Assembly (NCBI GenBank): GCA_964367685.1
Contig: CAYIYM010000013.1
Span: forward strand, 1 to 62,783
DNA: 62,783 bases
DNA from: CAUPWF01 sp964367685
Lineage (GTDB): Bacteria > Bacillota > Clostridia > Lachnospirales > Lachnospiraceae
Reading direction: 5' to 3'
Each line of letters begins with the position of its first letter. Position 1 is the first letter of the stretch. Both the position numbers and the translations under genes were made by a program. Of this stretch, positions 9,790 to 18,904 are shown piece by piece. Under the pieces are notes generated by a model. That model was given only the letters and a program-made list of their open reading frames with translations. It had not been told where the DNA came from and did no database searches.

Positions 9790-9798
9790 ATTATATCA
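9790..9798 (-). promoter_or_regulatory. extended -10 promoter for the pncB-ddl-murF run
   Basis: On the minus strand TGATATAAT gives a consensus TATAAT (plus-strand ATTATA at 9790-9795) with the TGn extension. The -35 position is a poor T-rich match. It lies 45 bp upstream of the pncB start. Confidence 0.6.
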
Positions 9799-9888
9799 CT
9801 TACAAAGAAAAAAGAAAAGTAATCCCATATTATTGTGGAGGATTTGCAGCAAGCTATCTCAAAAAACATTTTTATTTTCAGAGTATTA

Positions 9889-9897
9889 TGGTATAAT
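9889..9897 (+). promoter_or_regulatory. extended -10 promoter of the GGDEF gene
   Basis: TGG followed by TATAAT at 9892-9897, 40 bp upstream of the diguanylate cyclase start. No good -35 box is visible, as is usual for extended -10 promoters. The 190-bp gap 9746-9936 otherwise holds only the divergent pncB promoter. Confidence 0.6.
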
Positions 9898-9936
9898 TAT
9901 TGAAAATAAAGTTAATAGAGAGAGGAATGTATCAAA

Positions 9937-11298
9937 ATGAAACAATTTGATTGGGGAGAGATATTACAGCTCGAAAATAGTGATAAAAATAATCATATCA
10001 AAGCGAATGATAAAATCAATGCGATATTAGACGCCATGCCTCTATGCTTGACTATTTGGAATCATAAAATGGAAGTGGTTATGTGTAATCAAAGAATTGT
10101 TGAACTTTTCGAAATACAAAACAAAGAAACATATATTACACGCTTTTTTGAATTTTCGCCAAGTATACAGCCAAATGGGAAGGATACCTATAAAACAGCA
10201 TTTGAATTTATGAATATGGCAAGAGAAAAAGAAACTGTTAAATTCAATTGGCTTCACTGCAAGTTAGATGGGGAAGAGATACCGACTGAAGTAATTCTTC
10301 AGAAAGTACAAAACATTAATGAGAGTGGCAACGAAATTTACCTTGGTGTAACACAAGATTTGCGTCCTTTTTTGGCAGAGAATCGTGAGAATGCATCAGA
10401 TGATATTTTCGTTCTAAATCAGGTGTCTGATAAGGCATTGTTCAATATTGTAACTGATTTATCATCAGAGTGGTTTTGGGTATATGATATTAAAACAAGT
10501 ATGATTCAATTCTTTGGAAAGGGTGCCGAAATATTGAATTTACCAAAGGAGAAGATACTATTTCCAAAGGAGATTATTGCGGCGGACATGGTGTATCCGG
10601 AAGATATGGATATTTTTATGGGACTTTCAGAGGCTATAAAAGTAGAATTTGAACATCCTTGGGACTTTAGATTTCAATTTCCAGATGGAAGTGTGCGTTA
10701 TTATCGCGTGGTATTTAAAACATTTTGTAATGAGGCAGGAGATCCGATTTATTCAGTAGGTAAAACATTTGATATTCATGCGGAAGCATCTTTGAAGGAA
10801 TTGTCACAGAAGGATTTATTAACAAATTGCTACAATAAAATTACATCCTCTGTATTTATTTCGGATACATTAGAGCGTGCGTCCGAAGAAAACCATACGC
10901 TATTTATAGTTGATATTGATGATTTCAAAGGAATAAATGATAATTTTGGACACCATTTTGGAGACAAAGTATTGACAGAAATCTCCGCAAAAATGAATAC
11001 CTTGTTTAGGCCAAGCGATATTATTGGCAGATTAGGCGGAGATGAATTTATTATTTTATTGAAAAAAACGAAGAATCGAGAAGTAATTACAAAAAAAGCG
11101 AAAGCAATTATTGAAGCTTTTCAGAATACTTATTCGGGCGAAGAAGGGGATTATAGTATTTCGGGAAGCGTGGGGATTGCTATCTACCCATATGATGGAG
11201 ATACATATGAGGAACTTTATAAAGCAGCAGATAAAGCCTTGTATCAATCAAAACATCGAGGAAAAAATGTGTATACATTCTATGGAGATGTAGAATAA
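9937..11298 (+). CDS. PAS-PAS-GGDEF diguanylate cyclase
   Basis: A 453-residue soluble signalling protein without TM segments. A PAS-like domain occupies about residues 28-140 (MPLCLTIWNHKMEVVMCNQR). A second PAS/PAC occupies about 165-280, with WDFRFQFPDGSVRYYRV. The C-terminal domain holds RLGGDEFIILL. RPSD lies exactly five residues before GGDEF, which is the RxxD allosteric inhibition site, so feedback control by c-di-GMP is likely. It would make c-di-GMP from two GTP; an EAL domain is absent. GAGAGGAA precedes the ATG. The next gene, a hydrolase, starts 58 bp later in the same direction. Confidence 0.92.
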   Translation: MKQFDWGEILQLENSDKNNHIKANDKINAILDAMPLCLTIWNHKMEVVMCNQRIVELFEIQNKETYITRFFEFSPSIQPNGKDTYKTAFEFMNMAREKETVKFNWLHCKLDGEEIPTEVILQKVQNINESGNEIYLGVTQDLRPFLAENRENASDDIFVLNQVSDKALFNIVTDLSSEWFWVYDIKTSMIQFFGKGAEILNLPKEKILFPKEIIAADMVYPEDMDIFMGLSEAIKVEFEHPWDFRFQFPDGSVRYYRVVFKTFCNEAGDPIYSVGKTFDIHAEASLKELSQKDLLTNCYNKITSSVFISDTLERASEENHTLFIVDIDDFKGINDNFGHHFGDKVLTEISAKMNTLFRPSDIIGRLGGDEFIILLKKTKNREVITKKAKAIIEAFQNTYSGEEGDYSISGSVGIAIYPYDGDTYEELYKAADKALYQSKHRGKNVYTFYGDVE

Positions 11299-11356
11299 TT
11301 AAAGAGAGATCAAAGAGGGATTGGAGCTTTGGTACTAAAATGGGAGGAGGAGATTT

Positions 11357-12265
11357 ATGGAATTTAAGGAATGGTATCGGGATTCAACAAGTGAAGAAGG
11401 AAAACTATATACTTATTGTTACCTATGTGAGCATCCAAAAGCAATTGTTCAAATTGTACATGGAATGGCTGAACACTCCAAAAGATACGATGAATTTGCA
11501 AAGATGTTATCAGAACTTGGATATATTGTTTGCTCTAGTGATTTGCTTGGACATGGTTTAAGTAGCATGGATCATTTAGGTGCCTTTGCATTGAAGGAGA
11601 ATGGATTCCAGTTTGTTTTAAAAGATATTCACAATCTGTTTGTTGAAATAGGAGAATCTTATCCGGAACTTCCACTGATTTTAATGGGGCATAGTATGGG
11701 TAGTATTTTGTCGGGGATGTTTGCAGACCAGTATGACTATCTGAGTGCACTTATATTAATGGGTATGCCAGCACAAAATAAAGGATCTCACATTTTAGAA
11801 AGAATATTAAAACGTAACGTAAAGAGAAAGGGGTATACATATGAATCGAAGCTCATCAATCAGATGATGTGGGGACCAGTGGAACATACCTTGGAAGGAA
11901 AGAGGAAGCGTCACGATTGGTTATCTTATAATCCTGATAATATAGAACGATACCTAGAAGATCCATACTGTTCTTTTCCTATGACAGATTCAGGGAATCT
12001 TGAATTAGTAAAGGGACTGAATAGTATAGGGAGAGCTAATTGGGGAAAGCGTATTTTAGATATTCCGATTTTGATTATTGCAGGGAAAGATGATAAGGTC
12101 GGTAATTTTGGGGAAGGGCCAAAGTATTACTATGAGAAGTTGCATAGAGACCACTCTATGGTTACACTAAAATTAATTGAAAATAATCGACATGAGATTC
12201 TACATGAAAGTAGTAAATATCGTACATACGATTACATATTTCAGTGGATAAATGCTACATTATAA
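11357..12265 (+). CDS. alpha/beta hydrolase, monoacylglycerol lipase-like (serine aminopeptidase S33)
   Basis: A 302-residue alpha/beta hydrolase. The oxyanion segment is QIVHGMAEHSKRYDEFA, the nucleophile elbow is GHSMGS with Ser at residue 113, the acid lies in IIAGKDDKVG, and the catalytic His is probably in ENNRHEILHE. This HGMAEHS pattern is typical of the bacterial monoglyceride-lipase-like group. No signal peptide is seen, so it is cytosolic and acts on a short-chain ester or lysolipid. It has a strong GGAGGAGG ribosome site and may share the cyclase transcript. The substrate is not known. Confidence 0.85.
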   Translation: MEFKEWYRDSTSEEGKLYTYCYLCEHPKAIVQIVHGMAEHSKRYDEFAKMLSELGYIVCSSDLLGHGLSSMDHLGAFALKENGFQFVLKDIHNLFVEIGESYPELPLILMGHSMGSILSGMFADQYDYLSALILMGMPAQNKGSHILERILKRNVKRKGYTYESKLINQMMWGPVEHTLEGKRKRHDWLSYNPDNIERYLEDPYCSFPMTDSGNLELVKGLNSIGRANWGKRILDIPILIIAGKDDKVGNFGEGPKYYYEKLHRDHSMVTLKLIENNRHEILHESSKYRTYDYIFQWINATL

Positions 12266-12271
12266 AAAAAA

Positions 12272-12337
12272 CTCCTAGGTACTGTTTCTATGAATTTGAA
12301 TTCATGAGAAGTATGCCTAGGAGATTTCTTTTTTTAA
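12272..12337. terminator. bidirectional intrinsic terminator
   Basis: CTCCTAGG at 12272-12279 pairs with CCTAGGAG at 12316-12323, with an inner ATGAATT/AATTCAT hairpin and A/T runs outside. It lies between the convergent hydrolase and cyclophilin genes. Confidence 0.8.
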
Positions 12338-12344
12338 TAGGATC

Positions 12345-12863
12345 TTATGCTTTTGTTGGTTCAGGATAAACTTCCCCGAAGGTATCAACAGTAACAGACT
12401 TTAATACTTGTGCTGTTAATGGCTTGTCGCTGTAATCTGTAGGTGTGTCTGCAATCTTATCAACAATATGAAGTCCTTCGATTACTTTTCCGAATCCTGC
12501 ATAAGCACCATCAAGATGTGGAGATGTTTTGTGCATTAAGAAGAATTGAGAACCAGCTGAATCTGGGTGCATAGAGCGGGCCATAGAAAGTACACCTGGC
12601 TCGTGCTTTAATGTATTTGCTACACCGTTTTGGCTGAATTCACCTGGAATTGAGTATCCAGGTCCACCTGTACCAGTACCTTGAGGACAACCTCCTTGAA
12701 TCATGAATCCGCTAATTACGCGATGAAAAGTAAGTCCTGAATAGAATCCTTTATTTACTAAAGAGATAAAGTTGTTTACAGAGATTGGTGCGATTTCTGG
12801 GTAAAGTTCAGCTTTCATGATATCGCCATTTTCCATTTCAAATGTTACAATTGGATTTGCCAT
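12345..12863 (-). CDS. peptidyl-prolyl cis-trans isomerase, cyclophilin type
   Basis: A 172-residue single-domain cyclophilin, without signal peptide and so cytosolic. Key stretches are FHRVISGFMIQGGCPQGTGTGGPGY (split here as FHRVISGFMIQGG and GTGTGGPGY), GVLSMARS, AGSQFF and YAGFGKV. The Arg of FHR and the QGG/SQFF residues form the proline-binding active site. It assists protein folding. GAAAGGAA precedes the ATG. It stands alone, divergent from the ecf operon. Confidence 0.94.
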   Translation of the reverse strand: MANPIVTFEMENGDIMKAELYPEIAPISVNNFISLVNKGFYSGLTFHRVISGFMIQGGCPQGTGTGGPGYSIPGEFSQNGVANTLKHEPGVLSMARSMHPDSAGSQFFLMHKTSPHLDGAYAGFGKVIEGLHIVDKIADTPTDYSDKPLTAQVLKSVTVDTFGEVYPEPTKA

Positions 12864-13023
12864 TGTTATAATTCCTTTCTTTGTTCATCATTTTGATACC
12901 TTATTGTACCGAATAATTTGAGATTCGTAAAGTGGAATCTTGCAAACCAATGTAGATTGAAGTAAAATAGAAAAGCAGTTTTATATAAATGATGTAACAC
13001 TTAAATCGAGAAAAGGAGTCGGA

Positions 13024-13875
13024 ATGAGCATAATATCAACAGACAACCTTATATTTGAATATACAAAACACGATGAAGAGGGAAATGCAGTCGGGAAAAA
13101 GCGAGCAATAAATGAAGTGACGTTAAATGTAGAACGTGGAGAGTTTATTGCAATTTTAGGACACAATGGATCTGGAAAATCTACGTTAGCAAAGCATTTG
13201 AATGCAATATTACTTCCATCTGATGGAACTGTATGGGTAGATGGATATGATACAAAGGATATGAATGCATTATGGAAAATTCGCCAAAGTGCAGGCATGG
13301 TATTTCAAAACCCAGACAATCAAATTATCGGAACAGTAGTAGAAGAGGATGTAGGTTTTGGACCGGAAAATATTGGAGTTCCAACAGAGGACATATGGGT
13401 CCGAGTAGAAGAAAGCTTAGATGCAGTGGGGATGTTAGAGTATCGTAATCATTCACCAAATAAACTGTCGGGTGGACAAAAACAAAGAGTTGCAATTGCA
13501 GGAGTGATTGCAATGCGCCCAAAATGTATCGTGTTAGATGAACCAACAGCAATGCTAGATCCAAATGGTAGAAAAGAAGTAATCAAAACAATTCAGATGC
13601 TTCGAGAGCAGGAACAAATTACAGTGATTTTAATTACACATTACATGGAAGAGGTAATTGAAGCAGATCGTGTGTATGTTATGGATCATGGAAGTGTGGT
13701 GATGGAGGGAACACCAAAGGAGATTTTTAGTGAAGTTGATACATTGAAAAAATATCGCCTAGATGTACCACAAGTTACAATGCTAGCTCACGAACTCCAG
13801 AAAAAAGGCTTAAATATTCCAAGTGGAATTCTTAGAACAGAAGAATTAGTGGAGGCATTATGTCAATTAAATTAG
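13024..13875 (+). CDS. ecfA1: ECF transporter ATPase A1
   Basis: A 283-residue ABC ATPase of the energy-coupling factor type. Walker A is GHNGSGKST, the Q-loop is FQNPDNQI (the NPDNQ variant typical of EcfA), the signature is LSGGQKQRVAIAG and Walker B is CIVLDEPTAMLD. With EcfA2 and EcfT it forms the shared module that powers vitamin and metal uptake through interchangeable S components. No S component lies in the window. GAAAAGGAG precedes the ATG. Its last codons overlap the start of ecfA2 by 16 bp. Confidence 0.95.
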   Translation: MSIISTDNLIFEYTKHDEEGNAVGKKRAINEVTLNVERGEFIAILGHNGSGKSTLAKHLNAILLPSDGTVWVDGYDTKDMNALWKIRQSAGMVFQNPDNQIIGTVVEEDVGFGPENIGVPTEDIWVRVEESLDAVGMLEYRNHSPNKLSGGQKQRVAIAGVIAMRPKCIVLDEPTAMLDPNGRKEVIKTIQMLREQEQITVILITHYMEEVIEADRVYVMDHGSVVMEGTPKEIFSEVDTLKKYRLDVPQVTMLAHELQKKGLNIPSGILRTEELVEALCQLN

Positions 13876-14708
13876 AAAATGTTAATTATATATATAGTCA
13901 AGGAACATCCTATGAAAAACATGCATTAAAAGATATATCAATCGAAATTAAGCAAGGGGAATTTCTTGGAATTATTGGGCATACTGGTTCAGGAAAATCT
14001 ACATTAATTCAACATTTGAATGGATTAGAAAAGGCTACTTCGGGAGAACTTTATTACGAAGGGGAAAATATCTACAAAAAGGGATATGATTTTAAAAAGC
14101 TACGTAGTCAAATTGGATTGGTTTTTCAATACCCAGAACATCAGCTATTTGAAGTAGATGTAATCAGTGATGTAGCATTCGGACCTATGAATCAAGGATT
14201 TTCAAAAGAGGAAGCCCGTGAAAAAGCGAAGATAGCACTTCAGATGGTTGGATTTCCAGAGTCACAATATGGTCATTCACCCTTTGACTTATCGGGTGGA
14301 CAGAAACGCCGCGTGGCAATTGCTGGAGTTTTGGCAATGAATCCTAAGGTATTGGTATTAGATGAACCAACGGCTGGACTTGATCCTAAGGGGCGAGATG
14401 AAATATTAGATCAGATTGAAAAACTTCATAGAGAATCAGACATGACCGTGGTATTGGTTTCTCACAGTATGGAAGATATTGCAAAATACGTGGACAAGTT
14501 ATTGGTTATGAATAAAGGAGAAATTCTATTTTATGAAGAGCCAAAGAAGGTGTTTCCACATTATAAAAAATTAGAAGAAATTGGGCTTGCTGCACCACAG
14601 GTGACCTATATTTTACATCAGTTGCAAGCGCAAGGTCTGGCGGTTGATACAGAACTTACTTCCATAGAAGAGGCTGCTGAAGAAATTAGAAAGGCATTGG
14701 GGAAATAG
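13860..14708 (+). CDS. ecfA2: ECF transporter ATPase A2
   Basis: A 282-residue ABC ATPase and paralogue of EcfA1. It has Walker A GHTGSGKST, Q-loop FQYPEHQLFE (diagnostic of EcfA2), signature LSGGQKRRVAIAG and Walker B VLVLDEPTAGLDP. It pairs with EcfA1 as a heterodimer beneath the EcfT scaffold. The ribosome site (GTGGAGG) lies inside ecfA1, indicating translational coupling. Confidence 0.95.
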   Translation: MSIKLENVNYIYSQGTSYEKHALKDISIEIKQGEFLGIIGHTGSGKSTLIQHLNGLEKATSGELYYEGENIYKKGYDFKKLRSQIGLVFQYPEHQLFEVDVISDVAFGPMNQGFSKEEAREKAKIALQMVGFPESQYGHSPFDLSGGQKRRVAIAGVLAMNPKVLVLDEPTAGLDPKGRDEILDQIEKLHRESDMTVVLVSHSMEDIAKYVDKLLVMNKGEILFYEEPKKVFPHYKKLEEIGLAAPQVTYILHQLQAQGLAVDTELTSIEEAAEEIRKALGK

Positions 14709-14711
14709 ACT

Positions 14712-15536
14712 ATGATAAGAGATATTACAATTGGACAATACTATCCTGCTAACAGCCCTATTCATAAGTTGGACCCACGTGTAAAAATTGTATGCACGAT
14801 GATTTATTTAGTGTCCCTTTTTATGTTTCAAAGTGTGTTAGGATATATAGTTGCAATGATATTTTTGTTTTCTTGCATTAAAGCATCAAAAGTTCCAGTG
14901 AAATTTATTGTCAAAGGATTAAAACCAGTTGTGTTTTTACTCTTATTTACAGTGATGCTGAACTTGTTTTTTACGAAGACGGGAGATGTTTTGATTTCAT
15001 TTTGGATTTTGACAATAACAACTGACGGGTTACGTACGGCAGTGTTTATGGGGATACGCCTCATGTTTTTAATTGCAGGTTCGAATATTATGACATTGAC
15101 AACAACACCGAATTCTTTGACAGATGGAATAGAAAAATTACTTCATCCGCTGAATAAAATAAAAGTGCCAGTACATGAAATTGCAATGATGATGTCTATT
15201 GCATTGCGTTTTATTCCAATTCTATTAGAAGAGACGGATAAGATTATGAAAGCGCAAGTTGCACGTGGCGCAGATCTAGAAAGTGGGAATATTATACAAA
15301 AAGCAAAAAGTATGATTCCTATTTTAGTTCCACTATTTGTATCGGCATTTAGAAGGGCGAACGACTTAGCGATGGCTATGGAAGCAAGATGTTATCATGG
15401 TGGGGAAGGCAGAACAAAGATGAAGCCTTTGATATATAAAAAAATAGATTATATAGGATACGTTATTGCTATCGTATATTTCGTAGTAGCGCTTGGGATT
15501 GGAAGATACATTCCGATGCAATTATGGAAATTTTAA
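14712..15536 (+). CDS. ecfT: ECF transporter transmembrane protein T
   Basis: A 274-residue membrane protein with five or six TM helices. The N terminus IGQYYPANSPIHKLDPRVKI is the usual EcfT start, and the ARGADLE stretch (Ala-Arg-Gly) near residue 185 is the coupling-helix motif that docks on the ATPases; a second motif is AMEARCYHGG. It starts 3 bp after ecfA2. Confidence 0.95.
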   Translation: MIRDITIGQYYPANSPIHKLDPRVKIVCTMIYLVSLFMFQSVLGYIVAMIFLFSCIKASKVPVKFIVKGLKPVVFLLLFTVMLNLFFTKTGDVLISFWILTITTDGLRTAVFMGIRLMFLIAGSNIMTLTTTPNSLTDGIEKLLHPLNKIKVPVHEIAMMMSIALRFIPILLEETDKIMKAQVARGADLESGNIIQKAKSMIPILVPLFVSAFRRANDLAMAMEARCYHGGEGRTKMKPLIYKKIDYIGYVIAIVYFVVALGIGRYIPMQLWKF

Positions 15537-15545
15537 AATCAAAGA

Positions 15546-15580
15546 CGAGTCATTTTAAATCAAACGTTTAAAATGGCTCG
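15546..15580 (+). other. stem-loop between ecfT and truA
   Basis: CGAGTCATTTTAAA at 15546-15559 pairs with TTTAAAATGGCTCG at 15567-15580, with one G:U-type mismatch. There is no T run after it, so it is not a standard terminator. It may be a processing or stability element inside the ecf-truA transcript. Confidence 0.5.
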
Positions 15581-15606
15581 AAATACGTTTGAAGAACAGG
15601 AGTATT

Positions 15607-16344
15607 ATGAAACGAATAAAATTAACTGTGGCCTATGATGGAACCAATTATTGCGGATGGCAAATTCAACCGAATGGCTTGACAATTGAGGAAGTTCTAA
15701 ATAAGACCATTCAGAAAATAACAGGTGAGGATTTGAAAGTTACAGGAGCAAGTAGGACAGATTCTGGTGTTCATGCCCTTGGGAATGTTGCTGTATTTGA
15801 TACAAATAGTTCTATTCCTGCAGAAAGAATGAAGTATGCATTGAATCAAAAACTTCCAGAAGATATTGCGATTGTTTGTTCAGAAGAGGTAGAGCCAGAA
15901 TTCCATCCGAGATTCTGCCCAACGAATAAAACATATGAGTATCATATTATAAATCAAGAGATACCAATTCCAACAAAGCGCCTTACCAATTATTTTATTT
16001 CATATACTTTAGATATAGAGGCTATGAAAAAAGCAGCTGAATATTTGGTTGGAACCCATGATTTTGCTAGTTTTTGTAGCTCAAAAACAGGGGTAGAAGA
16101 TACAGTGAGAAGTGTGTATGAACTGGAATTATTAGAACAAGGGGAGCAATTAATTATTCGAATTCGAGGCAATGGATTTCTATATAATATGGTGAGAATC
16201 ATTGTAGGAACACTGTTACAAGTAGGCCGTGGTTTTTATCAGCCACTTGAAGTGAAAGAAATGTTAGAAGCGAGGGAACGTACAAAAGCCGGTGCTACAG
16301 CGCCACCACATGGACTTCATTTAATACATATAGAATATTTATAA
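15607..16344 (+). CDS. truA: tRNA pseudouridine(38-40) synthase
   Basis: A 245-residue TruA. The catalytic Asp lies in GASRTDSGVHALGNV, the N terminus is RIKLTVAYDGTNYCGWQ, and FLYNMVRIIVGTL is the conserved C-terminal RNA-binding block. It isomerises uridines in the tRNA anticodon arm. I start it at the ATG at 15607, after AGGAG at 15598-15602, rather than at the TTG at 15589. It follows ecfT as in many Firmicutes; the usual downstream rplM-rpsI pair is missing here. Confidence 0.95.
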   Translation: MKRIKLTVAYDGTNYCGWQIQPNGLTIEEVLNKTIQKITGEDLKVTGASRTDSGVHALGNVAVFDTNSSIPAERMKYALNQKLPEDIAIVCSEEVEPEFHPRFCPTNKTYEYHIINQEIPIPTKRLTNYFISYTLDIEAMKKAAEYLVGTHDFASFCSSKTGVEDTVRSVYELELLEQGEQLIIRIRGNGFLYNMVRIIVGTLLQVGRGFYQPLEVKEMLEARERTKAGATAPPHGLHLIHIEYL

Positions 16345-16392
16345 TATGAAAAAATATGAAAAAAACATAAGGTGGTTTTAAGGAGAATTACA

Positions 16393-16421
16393 TTGATGTG
16401 CTAAATAAATAGTGTTAAAAT
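16393..16421 (+). promoter_or_regulatory. sigma-A promoter of the transglutaminase gene
   Basis: TTGATG at 16393-16398, a 17-bp spacer and TAAAAT at 16416-16421. It lies 51 bp upstream of the TTG start and could drive the following pilus-like locus as well, since no terminator is seen at 17418-17472. Confidence 0.65.
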
Positions 16422-16472
16422 AGTAGTGAAATTATTGAAAAATCGGAGAACAATGGATAGGAGATGAATTAG

Positions 16473-17417
16473 TTGATAAAAAAATTGAAAATTATAGGAA
16501 TTTTAACTATGGCAGTGTTAGCATTTACAGCGTGTTCGAAAGAAGAAAGTGCCGATAATCCATTAGGAGTAGATATGGAAGAGGGGACTGGAGAGATTAG
16601 AGATAATACACCTCGAGTTGTTATTCCAGAAGCGTCTGGAGTGACCGTGCATACAGGAACAGCCGCGAATATTGACTTATCAAATACAGCAAGTGGCTAT
16701 ATTATGGTGCAGTACACTGGAAGTAAGGAGAAAATCAAGGTACAAGTTAGGCATGAAGGTGGAGAGCCATATACTTATGACTTGAAATCTACAGGTGAGT
16801 TTGAAGTGTTTCCATTAACAGCAGGGGATGGGAACTATACAGTAACTGTGAATGAGAATATTTCAGGACAACAATATGCAATTGTTGATACAGCAGCATT
16901 TACGGTGGCTCTAAGTAGTCCACAAGAACCCTTCTTATATCCAAATCAGTATGTGAATTTTACGGCAGAGTCAAACATTGTGGATAAGGGAAGTGAAATT
17001 GCTGAGGGAGCAACAAGTGAACTTCAAGTTGTAACTAAAGTTTATAATTATGTAACAGAAAATGTTGAGTATGACTATGATAAGGCTGAGAATGTAGAAA
17101 CATTTTATCTTCCAGAAGTAGATAATACATTAGAAACGGGGAAAGGAATTTGTTTTGATTATGCATCTTTGATGACAGGGATGCTTCGAAGTCAAGGTAT
17201 TCCAACCCAACTTGTAATTGGTTATGCCGGAACGGCATACCATGCCTGGATCAGTGTTTACACACCAGAAACAGGGTGGATTGATAACATGATCCAATTT
17301 GATGGAAAGAATTGGATTATTTTGGATCCAACATTTGCATCAACAGGGGATGGTAATCCGGAAGTTACTTCTTATATTGGAGATGGAAAAAATTACAATG
17401 CACTATTCTTTTACTAG
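16473..17417 (+). CDS. transglutaminase-like cysteine-protease-fold lipoprotein
   Basis: A 314-residue exported protein. The N terminus is a basic, hydrophobic signal ending at LAFTAC, a weak lipobox, so it is probably anchored as a lipoprotein. Residues about 50-170 look like a beta-rich domain. The C-terminal transglutaminase core has the full triad: Cys227 in GKGICFDYA, His257 in AYHAWIS and Asp285 in ILDPTF. Such proteins act as peptidases or cross-linkers at the cell surface. The start is TTG at 16473, set by AGGAGA at 16459-16464; the ATG at 16464 meets a stop after one codon. It precedes the pilus-like genes by 55 bp. Confidence 0.85.
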   Translation: MIKKLKIIGILTMAVLAFTACSKEESADNPLGVDMEEGTGEIRDNTPRVVIPEASGVTVHTGTAANIDLSNTASGYIMVQYTGSKEKIKVQVRHEGGEPYTYDLKSTGEFEVFPLTAGDGNYTVTVNENISGQQYAIVDTAAFTVALSSPQEPFLYPNQYVNFTAESNIVDKGSEIAEGATSELQVVTKVYNYVTENVEYDYDKAENVETFYLPEVDNTLETGKGICFDYASLMTGMLRSQGIPTQLVIGYAGTAYHAWISVYTPETGWIDNMIQFDGKNWIILDPTFASTGDGNPEVTSYIGDGKNYNALFFY

Positions 17418-17472
17418 AGAAGCTTGTAAAAGATAATGGGAAGTACGATTGGGTACTGAAAAGGAGTAAGCG

Positions 17473-18537
17473 ATGAATGTAAAAAAAAGAAAAAAGAATA
17501 GAGTGCTTGCAACTACAGTTCTTATCAATTTTTTTGAACAAATTCATATGTTTTTGCAAAGTGGAATTACAATTTGGGAAAGCCTATCCATTATGGAAGA
17601 AAATGCAAAGGATCCAAATGAAAAACGTCTATATTATGAGATGTATGATTATGTATTAGATGGGAAATCCCTTTCTGGAGCTATGAATGAAAGTGGCAGT
17701 TTTCCAGAATATGCAGTTAATATGTGTAAAATCGGAGAACAAACAGGGCGATTAGATGAAACGGTTGTTGCACTACAAGTGTATTATGCAGAGAAAGATG
17801 CACTTGCGCAGAGTATGAAATCTGCAATAGCATACCCTTTATGCATGGCTGGAATGGTCTTAATGGTGGTATTTGTATTAATTGTTCAAGTGATGCCTGT
17901 GTTCCAACAAGTATTTGCTCAATTAGGCTTGGAATTAAATCCATTTGCTTCGAATTTACTATCTACGGGACAGGTTCTAAACCAATATGCATTTGTTATT
18001 TTACTTGTATTCTGTTCCTCTTTATTGACGTTGTTTTTGATGCAAAAAACAAAATATGGAAAACGTATTTTTTCAAATCTATTTGACTATTTTCCACTAA
18101 CTAAGAAGCTTGCCAATGCTCGATCCGCAAATAGCTTTGCATTCGCAACGTCCTTAATGTTAAGTAGTGGAATGGAGACTTTGACCGCTTTTGAATTTGC
18201 ACAAACCCTAGCTCATAGTAGTGTAGCTAAAAAGAAAATATCAAAGATGGAGGAACTCCTAGTACAAGGTCTATCTTTGAGTGATGCAATTATTAAAAGT
18301 GAAATTTTTGCTTCTTCTTACAATGGAATGATTGTAGCTGGTACACGAGTTGGATCTTCAGACGAAATGTTGATGTCAATTGCAAAGCGTTATCATGTGG
18401 AAACAGAGCGGAGAACAGAGAAGTTATTAGGAATTATAGAACCTTCTTTGGTTGCAGTTTTATGTATTATGGTTGGTGTGGTTATGTTATCTGTCATGCT
18501 TCCGTTGATGGGAATTCTAGCAGGGATGCAGATATAA
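17473..18537 (+). CDS. type II secretion / type IV pilus platform protein (PilC/GspF family)
   Basis: A 354-residue membrane protein with two T2SSF domains. The first is about residues 15-135 (FLQSGITIWESLSIMEE, SLSGAMNESGSFPEYAVNM, IGEQTGRLDETV). A TM pair follows, and the second domain is about 215-330 (SLMLSSGMETLTAFEFA, SLSDAIIKSEIF, VGSSDEMLMSIA), with a final TM helix. It lacks the long N-terminal extension of classic PilC. It would be the inner-membrane platform on which the ATPase acts. AAGGAG precedes the ATG. It is the first gene of a six-gene locus ending with the PilT-like ATPase. Confidence 0.88.
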   Translation: MNVKKRKKNRVLATTVLINFFEQIHMFLQSGITIWESLSIMEENAKDPNEKRLYYEMYDYVLDGKSLSGAMNESGSFPEYAVNMCKIGEQTGRLDETVVALQVYYAEKDALAQSMKSAIAYPLCMAGMVLMVVFVLIVQVMPVFQQVFAQLGLELNPFASNLLSTGQVLNQYAFVILLVFCSSLLTLFLMQKTKYGKRIFSNLFDYFPLTKKLANARSANSFAFATSLMLSSGMETLTAFEFAQTLAHSSVAKKKISKMEELLVQGLSLSDAIIKSEIFASSYNGMIVAGTRVGSSDEMLMSIAKRYHVETERRTEKLLGIIEPSLVAVLCIMVGVVMLSVMLPLMGILAGMQI

Positions 18538-18556
18538 TAGAGAGGAGTAGTGCACG

Positions 18557-18886
18557 GTGGTTCATAGAATAATAAAAAGTATCAGAGCAATTCTTAAAAA
18601 TGGAGTGTTTTGGTCTCTTGTTATGTTTGTAGGTGTGGCATACATCATGGCTTTTGGTGTGGATGAAATATCGAGTAGTGTATCAGATCAACAATTAGAA
18701 ATCATTGAGAATAACGTTCGTAGAAGTGCAGTACAATGCTACTCGCTTGAAGGGGCATATCCGCAGGATTTGGAATATTTAGTAGAACATTATGGGTTAC
18801 AATATGATGCAAAAGCTTATGTGATACATTATCGAAGTACAGGTGGTAACTTGTTACCTGAGATTATTGTTCTCAGCTTGACTTAA
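18557..18886 (+). CDS. small single-TM protein, pseudopilin-like
   Basis: A 109-residue protein that I do not recognise as a named family. One TM segment spans about residues 16-34. The following region QCYSLEGAYPQDLEYLVEHY resembles the helix end and first loop of major pseudopilins such as GspG (a LxxGxYPxxxxxL pattern). A Gly at residue 15 is the only candidate prepilin cleavage point, but no Glu follows at +5, so classical processing is doubtful. The GTG start at 18557 follows AGAGGAG. It sits 19 bp after the PilC-like gene, which supports a role as pilin-like subunit; this is inference. Confidence 0.6.
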   Translation: MVHRIIKSIRAILKNGVFWSLVMFVGVAYIMAFGVDEISSSVSDQQLEIIENNVRRSAVQCYSLEGAYPQDLEYLVEHYGLQYDAKAYVIHYRSTGGNLLPEIIVLSLT

Positions 18887-18904
18887 TAGAAGAGGAGGTG
18901 CACC

